Below the pieces are notes generated by a model. It had not been told where the DNA came from and made no database searches. It saw nothing but the letters and a program-made list of their open reading frames with translations. DNA of 16,599 nt from CAJBLF01 sp964545415 (GTDB taxonomy: Bacteria; Patescibacteriota; Gracilibacteria; Absconditabacterales; Absconditicoccaceae): assembly GCA_964545415.1 (NCBI GenBank), contig CAZJFP010000022.1, positions 1 through 16,599 of the forward strand, read 5' to 3'. The stretch's first letter is position 1; each line of letters begins with the position of its first letter. The translations under genes were made by a program, and so were the position numbers. Shown here piece by piece: positions 1-7,206 of this stretch.

Positions 1-24
1 CAAGCATAAATACCAACAAAACTA

Positions 25-67
25 TTGTCAAATTAGTTTTTGACAAACGAATAATGGTAAGTATGTA
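25..67. promoter_or_regulatory. Possible divergent promoter pair upstream of dprA
   Basis: TTGTCAAA at 25-32 and TTTGACAA at 39-46 form a perfect inverted repeat, giving a TTGACA -35 box on each strand. On the plus strand TTGACA (40-45) is followed after 16 bases by a weak -10, TATGTA (62-67), which would serve dprA. On the minus strand the box at 26-31 is followed after 17 bases by TATGCT (3-8), which would serve a gene left of the window. The -10 boxes are poor, so this is tentative. Confidence 0.35.
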
Positions 68-121
68 TTGAAAAACTCAAGGATGTTTATAAAATAGCGG
101 GTAATGTTTTAGCTCTGAGCC

Positions 122-1105
122 ATGATGCAGCACGAAGCCCTTCTCTATTCTCTCGATCATACGATCACCAAACACCAGCTTCTAGACCAGGAGCATATTT
201 TGTATGACCAACAAAGATACGCCAAGATGCAGGAGCGAGTCGATGAAGAGCAGATACACGCGATATTCGCTTCAGAGCATCCGAAGTTTTCCGGTATCAA
301 ACCTCAGCTCTACATCGTGTATTATCTGGGTGATATTTCGCTCCTCGACAAAAATATCCTCGGTATCGTGGGTCCTAGGAAGATGTCAGAGTATGGCAAA
401 AAAGTCATAGAGACCTTATTTAGTCATGCGGAAGGATATGATATGGCTACCGTTTCAGGGATGGCTGAAGGTGTGGATCAGCTCTGCCATACGCTTTCCC
501 GCGAACAAAACATCCCTACGATTGCTGTTCTTGGCTGAGGTTTGGGCTTCTATTACAAAAGACCCGAATGGAACCTTATCCAGGAAATAGTAGCTGCATG
601 AGGACTTGTGCTCTCAGAATTCAGGCTTTTGGAGCAGCCTGCGCCGTATACGTTTCCGCAGAGGAATCGCATCATCGCAGGATTGTCTGATTGTCTTTTC
701 CTTCCGGAAGCCGGCAAAAAATCTTGATCGCTGATCACGGTAGATTTCGCATTGGCGATGAAAATACCTATCTACGCGACGCCGAGTTCCATCTTCTCTC
801 CGACGAGCCAAGGCATTTTGCATCTCATGGAAACGGGGCAGGTAAAGCCCGTAGTCGATCTCAAATATTTTCTCCATCAGCATTTTTCTTCAAGAGATAT
901 TCCTTCCAGACTATCGACACCGATTGATTTGACCGACGAAGAGCGTCTGTTCATCGAGGGACTATCGTACGATCAGGGGACTTCGTTGGAAACGCTTGCG
1001 ATAACCACCGGCAAAAATCCTGAAGACATGGTGCAGCTACTGACGATGCTCGAGATTAAAGGGATTGTGGCACAAGAAAGGCCGGGAGAGTATGTACTGG
1101 TGTAG
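122..1105 (+). CDS. dprA: DNA-processing protein DprA (recoded UGA)
   Basis: DprA/Smf binds incoming single-stranded DNA and loads RecA during natural transformation. The 327-residue protein is seen only if UGA is read as glycine at codons 139, 160 and 202. The Rossmann-like core shows the expected motifs in order: GIVGPRKMSEYG, then SGMAEGVDQLCH (family SGxARGxDxxAH), then VLG-G-GLGFYY, FPQRNRIIAGLSD, and KKS-G-SLIT, where the second glycine is a UGA (725-727). The last ~60 residues resemble the winged-helix C-terminal domain. Start: ATG at 122 or 125, because an in-frame TAG lies at 110-112. Stop is TAG. One CGA codon (QE-W-VDEE) is not diagnostic. No other competence gene is nearby except the pilin-like gene at 2449. 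Very sure of family; function in this organism is inferred. Confidence 0.95.
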
Positions 1106-1119
1106 AAGATTCCATTACT

Positions 1120-1232
1120 GGCCTCCTTTTAAAAGGAGGAGTACCACGAAGTGGGGGAGGATTTATGGACAACATCAACTAGTCCGTAAATCCCTCATCC
1201 GCGAAATGCGGATACCTCTCCATTTATAAAGA
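1120..1232. repeat. Palindromic repeat left of the DUF559 pseudogene
   Basis: This stretch starts with a perfect 18-base palindrome at 1122-1139 (CCTCC plus TTTT/AAAA plus GGAGG), continues with a GTACCACGAAGTGG hairpin and GGAGGATTTA, and ends with TAAATCCCTCATCCGCG...CGGATACCTCTCC. The GGATTT/AAATCC ends and the CCTCC/GGAGG stems match the elements at 1640-1713 and 3145-3226, so it looks like the same short non-autonomous repeat family. No ORF is seen in it. Confidence 0.7.
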
Positions 1233-1257
1233 TTTATATCGCTTCTAAAAAGAAATT

Positions 1258-1692
1258 ATGAATGAAATGTTATATATACAATACAATTCATCAAATAAGG
1301 ACTGGGCTAGACAAAATAGAATAAATCAAACCAAAGCTGAACAACTGGTTCGAGCTGTACTAAGAAAAAGGCAGCTATGATATTTATTTCTAAGGCAAAA
1401 GATGATAGATTCTTTTATCTTGGATTTCTATTGCTCTGAATTGTTATTGTGAATAGAGGTAGATGGTGAGAGTCATAAATATAACTAAGAGTATGATATC
1501 CAAAGAGATGAAAAATTAAGGCATATATGAGTAAAAATCATCAGATATAGAAATGATGATGTTTTCAATGATTTGGAATGATTTCGTAAAGATGTATTAG
1601 AAGAAATAAAAATAAGAAAAGAAGAAATAGATTGTTGGTCAAATCCACCCCAACCCTCCTTTGTCAAGGAGGGGGCTTTCCTCCCTTGATAA
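1258..1692 (+). pseudogene. DUF559 (Vsr-like) endonuclease, nonsense-interrupted
   Basis: Read with UGA=Gly this frame gives a DUF559-type protein: an N-terminal AEQLVWAVLRKRQLG segment (family AEKxLWxxLRxxxLG), then FLRQKMIDSFILDFYC, then GIEVDGESHKYN, and after the break EYDIQRDEKLRHIGVKIIRY. These are the core signatures of the PD-(D/E)XK fold related to Vsr. A single TAA at 1486-1488 sits where the family has a charged residue between N and EYD, so the gene is probably inactivated by one substitution. The W in LVWAVL is a CGA codon (1351-1353). The C-terminus runs into the repeat at 1640-1713 and stops at TAA 1690-1692. Such genes are often carried between palindromic repeats; mobility here is inferred. 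A sequencing error at the TAA cannot be excluded. Confidence 0.8.
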
Positions 1693-1713
1693 AGGGAGGT
1701 GAGGAGGGATTTG
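1640..1713. repeat. Inverted-repeat element, right of DUF559
   Basis: CAAATCC at 1640-1646 and GGATTTG near 1707-1713 are terminal inverted repeats enclosing two internal hairpins, CCTCCTTTGTCAAGGAGG and CCTCCCTTGATAAAGGGAGG. It has the same architecture as 3145-3226. The 3' end of the DUF559 frame reads through its first half. Confidence 0.8.
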
Positions 1714-1750
1714 TTAAATATCAATCAGAGATTTCAAATTAAAAAAAATA

Positions 1751-1779
1751 TAAAAAAAGCCGCCTTTACACAGGCGGCT
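1751..1779 (-). terminator. Rho-independent terminator of the 1807-2253 gene
   Basis: Read on the minus strand: AAGCCGCC, an 8-base loop, GGCGGCTT, then a run of seven T. The perfect 8-bp GC-rich stem and U-run lie about 28 bases after the stop codon of the minus-strand gene. Confidence 0.9.
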
Positions 1780-1806
1780 TCAAATGTCTTTTTTTGATGG
1801 GATTAG

Positions 1807-2253
1807 TTAGCCATTATGGCTACCGCCCCAGTCCTCACGAATGAGATGGGCTACTGCGTCTTGGGTATCATCCTTCATAAGATGGACCAAAACTGAAGAT
1901 ATTGTTTCTTCAATTGCTCCAAGTTTAGGAAGTTCCGGAAGCTGTATTTTTCCTATGATTATATCAATAGGATTTTTTTTGATCTCTTCCATGCTTGGCA
2001 ATCCTTTCGGATCGTATTGTTGCATTTTACGGTCAATGATGTTCTCTTCGAGCTGTTCAACCGTAGGAACAGCAGCAGGAGCATAGTCAGGATCGAACCC
2101 GTCGTAGCGAAACGCTACAGTTGGTTCGGTGTTGGTTGTTGTTTGTCCGAAGGAAGGTGTTCCCAGAACCAAGATCAGCACTGTCATAAATACTACATAA
2201 ATGGTTACAGAGAGTACTAATCCTTTTTTCGAGGTGTTGTGTTGTGCGTTCAT
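1807..2253 (-). CDS. Hypothetical membrane-anchored or secreted protein
   Basis: A 148-residue protein of unknown function. Residues ~10-37 form one hydrophobic segment after a short basic stretch (NTSKKG), so it is either a signal peptide or an N-terminal anchor; the sequence after it (GTPSFGQTTTNTEPTV) is polar, as expected outside the membrane. The rest is acidic and proline-rich (YAPAAVPTVEQLEEN, QLPELPKLG) and could be extended or helical. It has no in-frame UGA, CGA or CGG, so it gives no code evidence. It has its own near-consensus promoter (2292-2321) and its own terminator (1751-1779), so it is a single-gene transcript. There is no Shine-Dalgarno sequence; the leader is A-rich. I do not recognise a family. 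Confidence 0.75.
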   Translation of the reverse strand: MNAQHNTSKKGLVLSVTIYVVFMTVLILVLGTPSFGQTTTNTEPTVAFRYDGFDPDYAPAAVPTVEQLEENIIDRKMQQYDPKGLPSMEEIKKNPIDIIIGKIQLPELPKLGAIEETISSVLVHLMKDDTQDAVAHLIREDWGGSHNG

Positions 2254-2291
2254 GGCGTTTATTTTTTTGTTGTTTTTTTTCTTTGTTGTAC

Positions 2292-2321
2292 ATTATATAA
2301 ATATTTATAGATAAATGTCAA
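2292..2321 (-). promoter_or_regulatory. Sigma70-type promoter for the 1807-2253 gene
   Basis: On the minus strand TTGACA (2316-2321) and TATAAT (2292-2297) are both perfect consensus, separated by 18 bases. Transcription would start near 2285, leaving a leader of about 30 bases. Confidence 0.8.
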
Positions 2322-2356
2322 GAGAAAATTAGAGAAAATAAAAATAGCTAAGATTT

Positions 2357-2368
2357 GCACCCGGGTGC
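2357..2368. repeat. Perfect 12-base palindrome upstream of the pilin-like gene
   Basis: GCACCCGGGTGC is a perfect palindrome in an AT-rich spacer between two divergent genes, about 80 bases before the pilin-like start. It could be an operator or a small hairpin; nothing else supports a role. Confidence 0.4.
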
Positions 2369-2448
2369 GATTTGCTGTTGAAATTCCGGCTACATTTCAT
2401 ATCTCTATACCATACGAATATCTCGTTTTTACTATTTTTTGCTAATTG

Positions 2449-3033
2449 ATGTTTTCCAAAAAAAATAAGAAGAAGGCATTCACACTTATAGAAATGCTTA
2501 TCGTAATAGTCATTATCGGTATCCTTATGGCGGCCATCTATCCTAGATTGTCCAACGCAAGAGGAAGAGCAAATGATGTTGCACGCAAAGCTGATCTCGC
2601 TCAAGTAGCAGCAGCATTGGTAGCATACCAGATAGATCATGGAAAATTTCCTGATTGTCCTTGATCGGTTGATTATTGTGCTTTAAGTTCTATTTCAACA
2701 GGCTTAATACAGGCATGAATGTCCAGTATACCTACAGATCCTGATAAGAATAGAATTATTACTCCAGGAATTGACGGATTAACTCCTGCAGCATGACAAT
2801 ACATATATACGACAATTTATAAATCATCAATACCTAATAATGGATTTGTAATTATGGCTGCAACAGAAACAGAATGATGATCAAATCGGGATACTGATAT
2901 TAGTGAAATATTAGAAGGTAGTTATACATCATATGAGACGATTTCCGCTGCTATGTGTAAAGAATTTTGAGTGACCCCATCATGTGCTAACAGCGCAAAT
3001 ACAGATGATCTTAGATACATCTACGTCTACTAA
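2449..3033 (+). CDS. Type IV pilin / type II pseudopilin-like protein
   Basis: A 194-residue protein with a class III (prepilin) signal: a basic leader KKNKKK, then A-FTLIEMLIVIVIIGILMAA, the hydrophobic helix that builds pilus fibres after cleavage and N-methylation by prepilin peptidase. The residue before the cleavage site is Ala where Gly is usual; Glu5 of the mature protein is present. The region after it (ARKADLAQVAAALVAYQIDH) is the usual amphipathic pilin helix, and SIPTDP resembles the PxDP segment of PulG-like pseudopilins. Two cysteines near the C-terminus (CKEFGVTPSC) suggest a disulfide loop. Six UGA codons are read as Gly, starting at 2662-2664; a CGG (GGSN-W-DTD) would be Trp. 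A TTG just before the ATG (2446) is a less likely start. No assembly ATPase or peptidase is in the window. Stop TAA. Confidence 0.9.
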
Positions 3034-3057
3034 AAAAACTTCATACTCAAAAAATAG

Positions 3058-3130
3058 CTCCGTACTCGCTACGGGAGCCTGCCCCGTACTCGCTACGGGA
3101 GCCTGCCCCGTACTCGCTACGGGGTTTTTC
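3058..3130 (+). repeat. Three tandem 24-bp hairpin repeats; last is a terminator
   Basis: Units begin at 3058, 3082 and 3106, exactly 24 bases apart. Each contains CCGTACTCGCTACGG, a hairpin with a 5-base loop. The last copy has the full CCCC...GGGG stem and is followed by TTTTTCTTTT, which makes it a Rho-independent terminator for the pilin-like gene, whose stop is 25 bases upstream of the first unit. Confidence 0.85.
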
Positions 3131-3144
3131 TTTTATATTTTTGG

Positions 3145-3226
3145 CAAATCCCTCTCCCTTCGGGTATCTCCCTTTATCAAGGGAGAAACGTTCCCTCCTT
3201 GATAAAGGAGGGTAAGGGTGGATTTG
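3145..3226. repeat. Inverted-repeat element between pilin-like gene and murB
   Basis: The ends are CAAATCC and GGATTTG, with internal stems CTCCCTTTATCAAGGGAG and CCTCCTTGATAAAGGAGG. It has the same plan as 1640-1713. It sits immediately downstream of the murB stop (3233) on that gene's strand. Confidence 0.8.
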
Positions 3227-3232
3227 AAAAAA

Positions 3233-4285
3233 TTACATAATAATCACTTCTGGTTCTAGCATCACACCAAACAGCTCTTGCACTTTGGATTGAATAGACT
3301 GAGCGAATGCTCGTATCTCTGGACCGCTCGCTCCACCGTTGTTTACGATAATGAGCGCGTGGTTTTGGTATGTCCCTACATTGCCTATGGTCTTGCCTTT
3401 GAATCATGCAAGCTCAATGAGCTGCCCCGCAGACAATTTGAATGCAGAGTGCAGAGTTCAGAATTCAGAACCATGGACTTCATTTCCTTTGAGTTCTGGA
3501 TATTTCACCAATAATATTTCATACTGCTCTTTGGTCACGATAGGATTTTTGAAAAAACTTCCTGCAGTTCCGATCTTTGTCCGATCTGGTAATTTTTTCT
3601 CTCTGATTTCTATGATGATATTCGCTACTTGTTGAGCCATAATCTCTGCGGAATCTATTCATAAATTTCCTATGATGTTTTGGATATCGTTGTATTGGAT
3701 ATTTGGGACATAGTCGTTTGTCTGCTTCTGGAGAGCAAAAGTGACAGCAGTGATAAACACTTTTCCTTTCAACTCATTTTTGAAGATACTATCGCGATAT
3801 GCAAATCTGCATTCGCTATTGTTCCAAACTTTTTTTTCTCAGGTCGTGAGATCTATTCCTGCTACTTCATGGATGATATCTTTGGCTTCTTTACCATACG
3901 CTCCGATATTGCCAAATGGCGCAGCGCCGACCGTGCTTGGGATGAGGACCATATTTTCCGCTCCGACATAGCCTTGTTCCAAGGTCCGCATAATGAAATT
4001 ATGTCGAATCTCTCCCGCCGCTACTTTGATATAGACCGTATTATCTTCTTCTCTGAGTACTTCTTTTCCCATCAGAGAATCCTTGATTACCAATCCGTTA
4101 TAGTTTTTCGTGAAGAGGATATTGGCTCCTCCACCGAGAATCAGATGCGGTTGGCTAGCGAAAACGTCGGTAGAGATCAGATCAAAAATATCTTGTTCAT
4201 TCTTCACTTCCACGAAAAAATCCGCCTGTACTTCTACAGCAAAGGTGTGATAGGGTTTTAGAGAAATATTTTTTTGGATGTCCAT
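3233..4285 (-). CDS. murB: UDP-N-acetylenolpyruvoylglucosamine reductase MurB
   Basis: MurB reduces UDP-GlcNAc-enolpyruvate to UDP-MurNAc with NADPH and FAD, the second committed step of peptidoglycan synthesis. The 350-residue protein carries LKPYHTFAV, the FAD-binding LGGGANILF, IPSTVGAAPFGNIGAYG, CRFAYRDSIFK, the GSFFKNP segment with the catalytic Ser, KLSAGQLIELAG, and LEPEV with the catalytic Glu. Four UGA codons are Gly. CGA codon 94 and CGG codon 100 fall on the two tryptophans of the family motif AGExWHxxxxWTLEQG. Start at 4285 is supported by the duplicated fragment at 5391-5527, which begins at the same place; an upstream in-frame ATG at 4390 would add 35 unconserved residues. An extra peptide near 3436-3474 (VHGSEFGTLHSAF) comes from an inserted repeat. 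Stop TAA. Confidence 0.97.
3434..3476. repeat. Short GAATTC-rich repeat read in frame inside murB
   Basis: On the plus strand GAATGCAGAGTGCAGAG is followed by TTCAGAATTCAGAACC. The same words recur at 8544-8618 (inside rlmD) and 9897-9914 (after rpsI). In murB the element keeps the frame and adds about a dozen residues between the catalytic-Ser domain and KLSAG, in a loop that varies in the family. Confidence 0.7.
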
Positions 4286-4424
4286 GGTACGAAAAATCCT
4301 CGAAATAAACTTACCGATGAATATCGGCATCCTTTCGACATCATAAAAACTTTCAAAAAGATTTAAGTTTTTATTGTGTCTCAAGTACATTCGAGGATAT
4401 CGTTTTGTAGAAAATTATCAATGT

Positions 4425-5105
4425 TTATTTTTTCTTCTTTTTGGTTTTGTTGAATTCAGGATCATTATCTCTCTGTTTTTCCTCTTCCCATACTTGTTTG
4501 CGATACGCGTAATATGCAGGAGGAAAAATCTCTTTGAGCAACGATTCGAATTTGAGCACATCTTCCATTTTTTCTAATTTGAGTTCTCTATGTTTATTTT
4601 CTTTTTGGACAACAGAAATATTTCCATTATTATGAAGGATGATGTCAAAATTATATTTCTTGTCATTGGTCTGGAAAAGCAGCGCTTGTTCTCATTGGAA
4701 AGTAGCGGTATGGACGCTAGCTTCCGTTTCGTAGATTTTTTCATTGTTTTCTATAGTGGAATAATTTTTGAGTACGACATTATTTTGTTCCTGGTCAAAA
4801 TATGAGGTGACCGCGAATCTTCCGATGATTTTGTTGTCCATTGTCACTTGGTTGGAAGTCGTGATATCTTTGTTCAGATCTTTCCACATTGCATTGACGT
4901 TATCTATATTCATTGTGTTTTTGTTCAAAAAATCTGTCATATACATGAAAAAATGTTTTGCAAGTTCCGCATGTTCTTGGTCTATAGGGATATCCTTGAC
5001 GGATTCTGGTTCTTTCTGTTTGAGCACTTCTTGTTTGAGCGCAGAAAGCTCGGAAGAGATGTCTTCCAATGATTCTTTGCTCTTGAGAATTTCTATCATA
5101 TCCAT
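4425..5105 (-). CDS. Hypothetical acidic protein with charged tail
   Basis: A 226-residue cytosolic-looking protein without signal or membrane segment. Residues 1-45 are rich in Glu/Leu/Lys/Ser (EILKSKESLEDISSELSALK) and look like a short coiled coil. The middle alternates polar and hydrophobic residues (GRFAVTSYF, NNVVLKNYSTIEN, KYNFDIILHNNGNISVV), suggesting beta strands. The C-terminus has PPAYYAYRKQVWEEEKQRD and ends in a lysine run. One UGA is Gly (FQ-G-EQALLF). A GTG at 5126 lies in frame, but it is only five bases past the -10 box, so the ATG at 5105 is chosen. Its promoter is near perfect. I recognise no family. Confidence 0.75.
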
Positions 5106-5131
5106 TTCTAGGGAAATAAAGATCACTTATG

Positions 5132-5160
5132 ATTATATCCTTTTTGTAATGTTTTGTCAA
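5132..5160 (-). promoter_or_regulatory. Consensus sigma70-type promoter for the 4425-5105 gene
   Basis: On the minus strand TTGACA (5155-5160), 17 bases, TATAAT (5132-5137): both hexamers and the spacing are ideal. Transcription would start near 5125, giving a leader of about 20 bases before the ATG at 5105 and excluding the GTG at 5126 as start. Confidence 0.85.
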
Positions 5161-5211
5161 ATATTGTACTAATTGCTGCAATTAAGGTTACACTTTACAA
5201 AAGGGTATATT

Positions 5212-5255
5212 GTGATAAAACAATAGGGGCGGTAGTTCCTACCTATATTTATCAC
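5212..5255. repeat. Imperfect palindrome, possible insertion-sequence end or operator
   Basis: GTGATAAA (5212-5219) pairs with TTTATCAC (5248-5255); inside, ATAGG/CCTAT and GGTAG/CTACC continue the stem. It stands between the leftward promoter at 5132-5160 and the rightward HTH fragment at 5268. It could be the left end of the lost mobile element or a binding site for its HTH protein. Confidence 0.5.
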
Positions 5256-5267
5256 TAAGTATTTACT

Positions 5268-5393
5268 ATGTATATGTGTAACGCTATGATCCAATTAAGA
5301 ATCACTAAAATGGAAGAAATCATCAAAAAAAAGATTACCGTAGTACAGGTAGCTAAAGAATTAGCGGTAACGAGAAAAACAGTACATCAATGG
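5268..5393 (+). pseudogene. Truncated transposase-like helix-turn-helix N-terminus
   Basis: The first ~42 codons encode a basic helix-turn-helix of the kind that opens IS481/IS3-type transposases: ITVVQVAKELAVTRKTVHQW, a clear helix-turn-recognition helix. After HQWLA the frame enters sequence that is the antisense of murB and carries on to a TAA at 5544-5546. The rest of the transposase, including the catalytic DDE domain, is missing. The 92-residue open frame is therefore a chimera of a mobile-element remnant and reverse-strand murB, not a designed fusion. The break lies within a shared TGGCTA. Expression is unknown. The exact IS family cannot be fixed from the HTH alone. Confidence 0.65.
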
Positions 5394-5527
5394 CTAGCGA
5401 AAACGTCGGTAGAGATCAGATCAAAAATATCTTGTTCATGTTTTACTTCGACGAAAAAGTCCGCCTGTACATCGACAGCGAAAGTATTGTATGGCTTCAA
5501 TGAAATGTTTTTTTGGATATCGATCAT
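5391..5527 (-). pseudogene. Second, truncated copy of the murB 5' end
   Basis: On the minus strand this begins ATG at 5527 and reads MIDIQKNISLKPYNTFAV followed by DVQADFFVEVKHEQDIFD, almost the same as the first ~45 residues of the intact murB at 4285. The part nearest the break (5391-5439) is identical over 49 bases to 4152-4200. The rest, towards the start codon, differs at many third codon positions with few amino-acid changes. That pattern indicates a murB allele that diverged under selection, was then cut by a mobile element, and was partly overwritten by the intact copy or formed by recombination with it. No FAD-binding or catalytic part remains. Confidence 0.85.
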
Positions 5528-5724
5528 AGAAAAAGTGACGAACTAAAGTTCCTCCTAATATATGTTTTTGGATAAATATGTCTAATAGAATTTATGTTTT
5601 GATGATTGTTTTTTAGATATTGTCGTTATTAATAACAGCTTGAGAGTAGCATTATTTATATCAGTATCTTTGATTATTGAACATTAGAGCAATTACATTG
5701 TGTGTTTTTGTTAGTTTGTTTTTA
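5528..5724. other. AT-rich spacer without recognised features
   Basis: This stretch lies between the murB fragment start and the stop of the 5725-6864 gene. I see no ORF, hairpin or repeat that I can support. It may hold remnants of the disrupted locus or a promoter for the former murB copy, but no clear -35/-10 pair is visible. Confidence 0.5.
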
Positions 5725-6864
5725 TTACTTGTTTTCTATAGGTTTTACTCTTATTTTAACTTCCGTAACATTTCCTATAATATCGGTTTCTCTCATAGTA
5801 TACCATCAATCTTTATCAGGAGATTGATCTATACTAATATGGGTAGAATTTTCAAATTCTACTGTGTGATCATTTAGTGATAAGGAAGTTTTATCAATAT
5901 TTGCTTCAACTTCCTTATAATTACCATCAACAAGTCACGATGTGTCAGAAGAAATAGTGATGATATTATCTTTTTTTGTTATAAAGAGATGCATATCATC
6001 TTCTAATATCTTTTTCATATCAGGAGAAATAATCATTCTCAGAGGCATTATCTTTGGCGCATTTTTTATATCTTCATTGGTTACTTCATACCAAAGTTTT
6101 CTATCATTTTTAAAATTATCAAAATCGTTTTTATTATTAAAGTATTCCGGATATAGATTTATTGTTGCTTTTGCATCAGCATTAACTCAAATATATTTTT
6201 GTTGGTTTTCATCTCGTCTATAGACTTCATTGTATCCTTTACTATTTTCTCATCTTCAAACGATGATGTCTCAAGGTTTATATGTATCTATTGCTGTAGC
6301 TGTACTAAATATAATATTTGGGTCTTTGTTTTCGTAAAGTTTTGTTGGCTCTTTATCTGATTGTGTTTTTTTGGTTGATAGTTGATCTAGATTATTCATA
6401 TTAGTCACAGGATTAAGCTGTACTGGAATAATTTCTGGTGTGTTTTCTGTAGTAATCATATTGATAGATTTTGTTTCCATTTTATATATAGGTTTTGCAA
6501 GAGATGCTTTTTCTTTTATGATGGTTTCGTAAACAGCTTTTACATCGTTCATATTTGCGTTAATAGTTCCTTTGTTCAAGGTAGTATAGAGATAGAGTAC
6601 AGCGATTTTTGCTCCATACGATTCTTTGTCTGTAGCCTTATCAGGGAATGCTGTCCATGAAGAAATTTCGGTTTTGGCTTTTTCTTTGATATTATTCTTG
6701 TTTTCTGCTGTCATAGCATCAAAAGCCTCAGCAGCAGCGCTTACTAATGTGCTTCTATTTTCTATGTTTTTGAATGTATCCTCAAATTTATCAGGCAATT
6801 GAACTCCTGCGGTCTCTTTTTGCTTATCTAAGATGTTTTCTAAATTTGTTGTAGATACTCACAT
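5725..6864 (-). CDS. Hypothetical protein, 379 residues
   Basis: An unknown protein visible as one frame only with UGA=Gly. Seven UGA codons occur, the first at codon 2 (M-G-VSTTNLENILDK), and two flank DIIV before RGEN. The N-terminal ~120 residues are helical and Ala/Glu/Lys-rich (STLVSAAAEAFDAM, NNIKEKAKTEISSW). A low-complexity Thr/Asn/Gln/Pro linker follows (TTENTPEIIPVQLNPVTN). The C-terminal ~200 residues look like beta-rich segments (KATINLYPEYF, HLFITKKDNIITI, VEVKIRVKP-like end). A CGA (VYR-W-DENQ) would be Trp. No signal peptide or membrane segment is seen. The next gene upstream, at 6883-7173, ends 18 bases before this start, so the two are likely co-transcribed. Stop TAA; no Shine-Dalgarno. 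Family not recognised. Confidence 0.8.
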
Positions 6865-6882
6865 GGTGATATAATAAAGGAA

Positions 6883-7173
6883 TTAAAGAGTACTAATGAG
6901 TTCATCAAGTTTTTTGATATCTTGATCATCCAATTTTTGTTGTTCTTTTTCAGATTCTTTGAGTTTATTGAAAATATCTTGTGCTTTTGAGAGTTTTTGT
7001 TTTGCTATTTCATCGTTTGTTTTGTTTAATGAGTACTGTAAAATCTTAATCAGAACGTCCAAAATAGTTTCGTCAAACGCATTTTTCTCTATCAAGTAGC
7101 TCAGTCATTGTGCGATAGGCCGACTGTCTTGCATGACAGAAAGGACTTTGAGGACGTAGTCTTTTTTGTTCAT
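6883..7173 (-). CDS. Small helical hypothetical protein
   Basis: A 96-residue acidic, all-helical protein: MNKKDYVLKVLSVMQDS, W (a CGG), PIAQGLSYLIEKNAFDE with one UGA-Gly, then ILDVLIKILQYSL and a Lys/Glu/Gln-rich C-terminal helix that could form a coiled coil (KLKESEKEQQKLDD). It is the first gene of a two-gene transcript with 5725-6864. Only the part from 7095 down is open under the standard code; the UGA at the AQ-G-LS position hides the true start at 7173. A strong promoter with a palindrome over its start site lies upstream. I cannot name the family. Confidence 0.75.
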
Positions 7174-7179
7174 AGGTGT

Positions 7180-7206
7180 GGTTCATATAAAAAAACTATA
7201 TGAACC
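7180..7206. promoter_or_regulatory. Perfect palindrome over the transcription start (possible operator)
   Basis: GGTTCATATA (7180-7189), a 7-base spacer, TATATGAACC (7197-7206): perfect 10-bp arms. The palindrome starts right at the -10 box (7207-7212) and covers the expected start near 7200, a classical place for repressor binding. An RNA hairpin is less likely because the transcript would begin inside the right arm. Confidence 0.55.

Noticed and set aside
3058..3130. CRISPR array
   Set aside because: The units are contiguous 24-base tandem repeats without variable spacers, each a hairpin, and the last is a terminator; no cas gene is present.
3680..4261. Long plus-strand frame of 193 residues
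   Set aside because: It is the reverse complement of murB, which has clear family motifs on the other strand.
4286..4390. Longer murB start at 4390
   Set aside because: The extra 35 residues are not family-like, and the diverged murB copy begins at the position equivalent to 4285.
5106..5126. GTG at 5126 as start of the 4425-5105 gene
   Set aside because: It lies five bases after a perfect -10 box, at or before the expected transcription start, so the ATG at 5105 is preferred.
5268..5546. A 92-residue open frame that could be called a novel HTH protein
   Set aside because: Only the first ~42 codons look like protein; the rest is the antisense of murB, as the nearly identical sequence at 4152-4285 shows. 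It is a chimera, not a designed gene.
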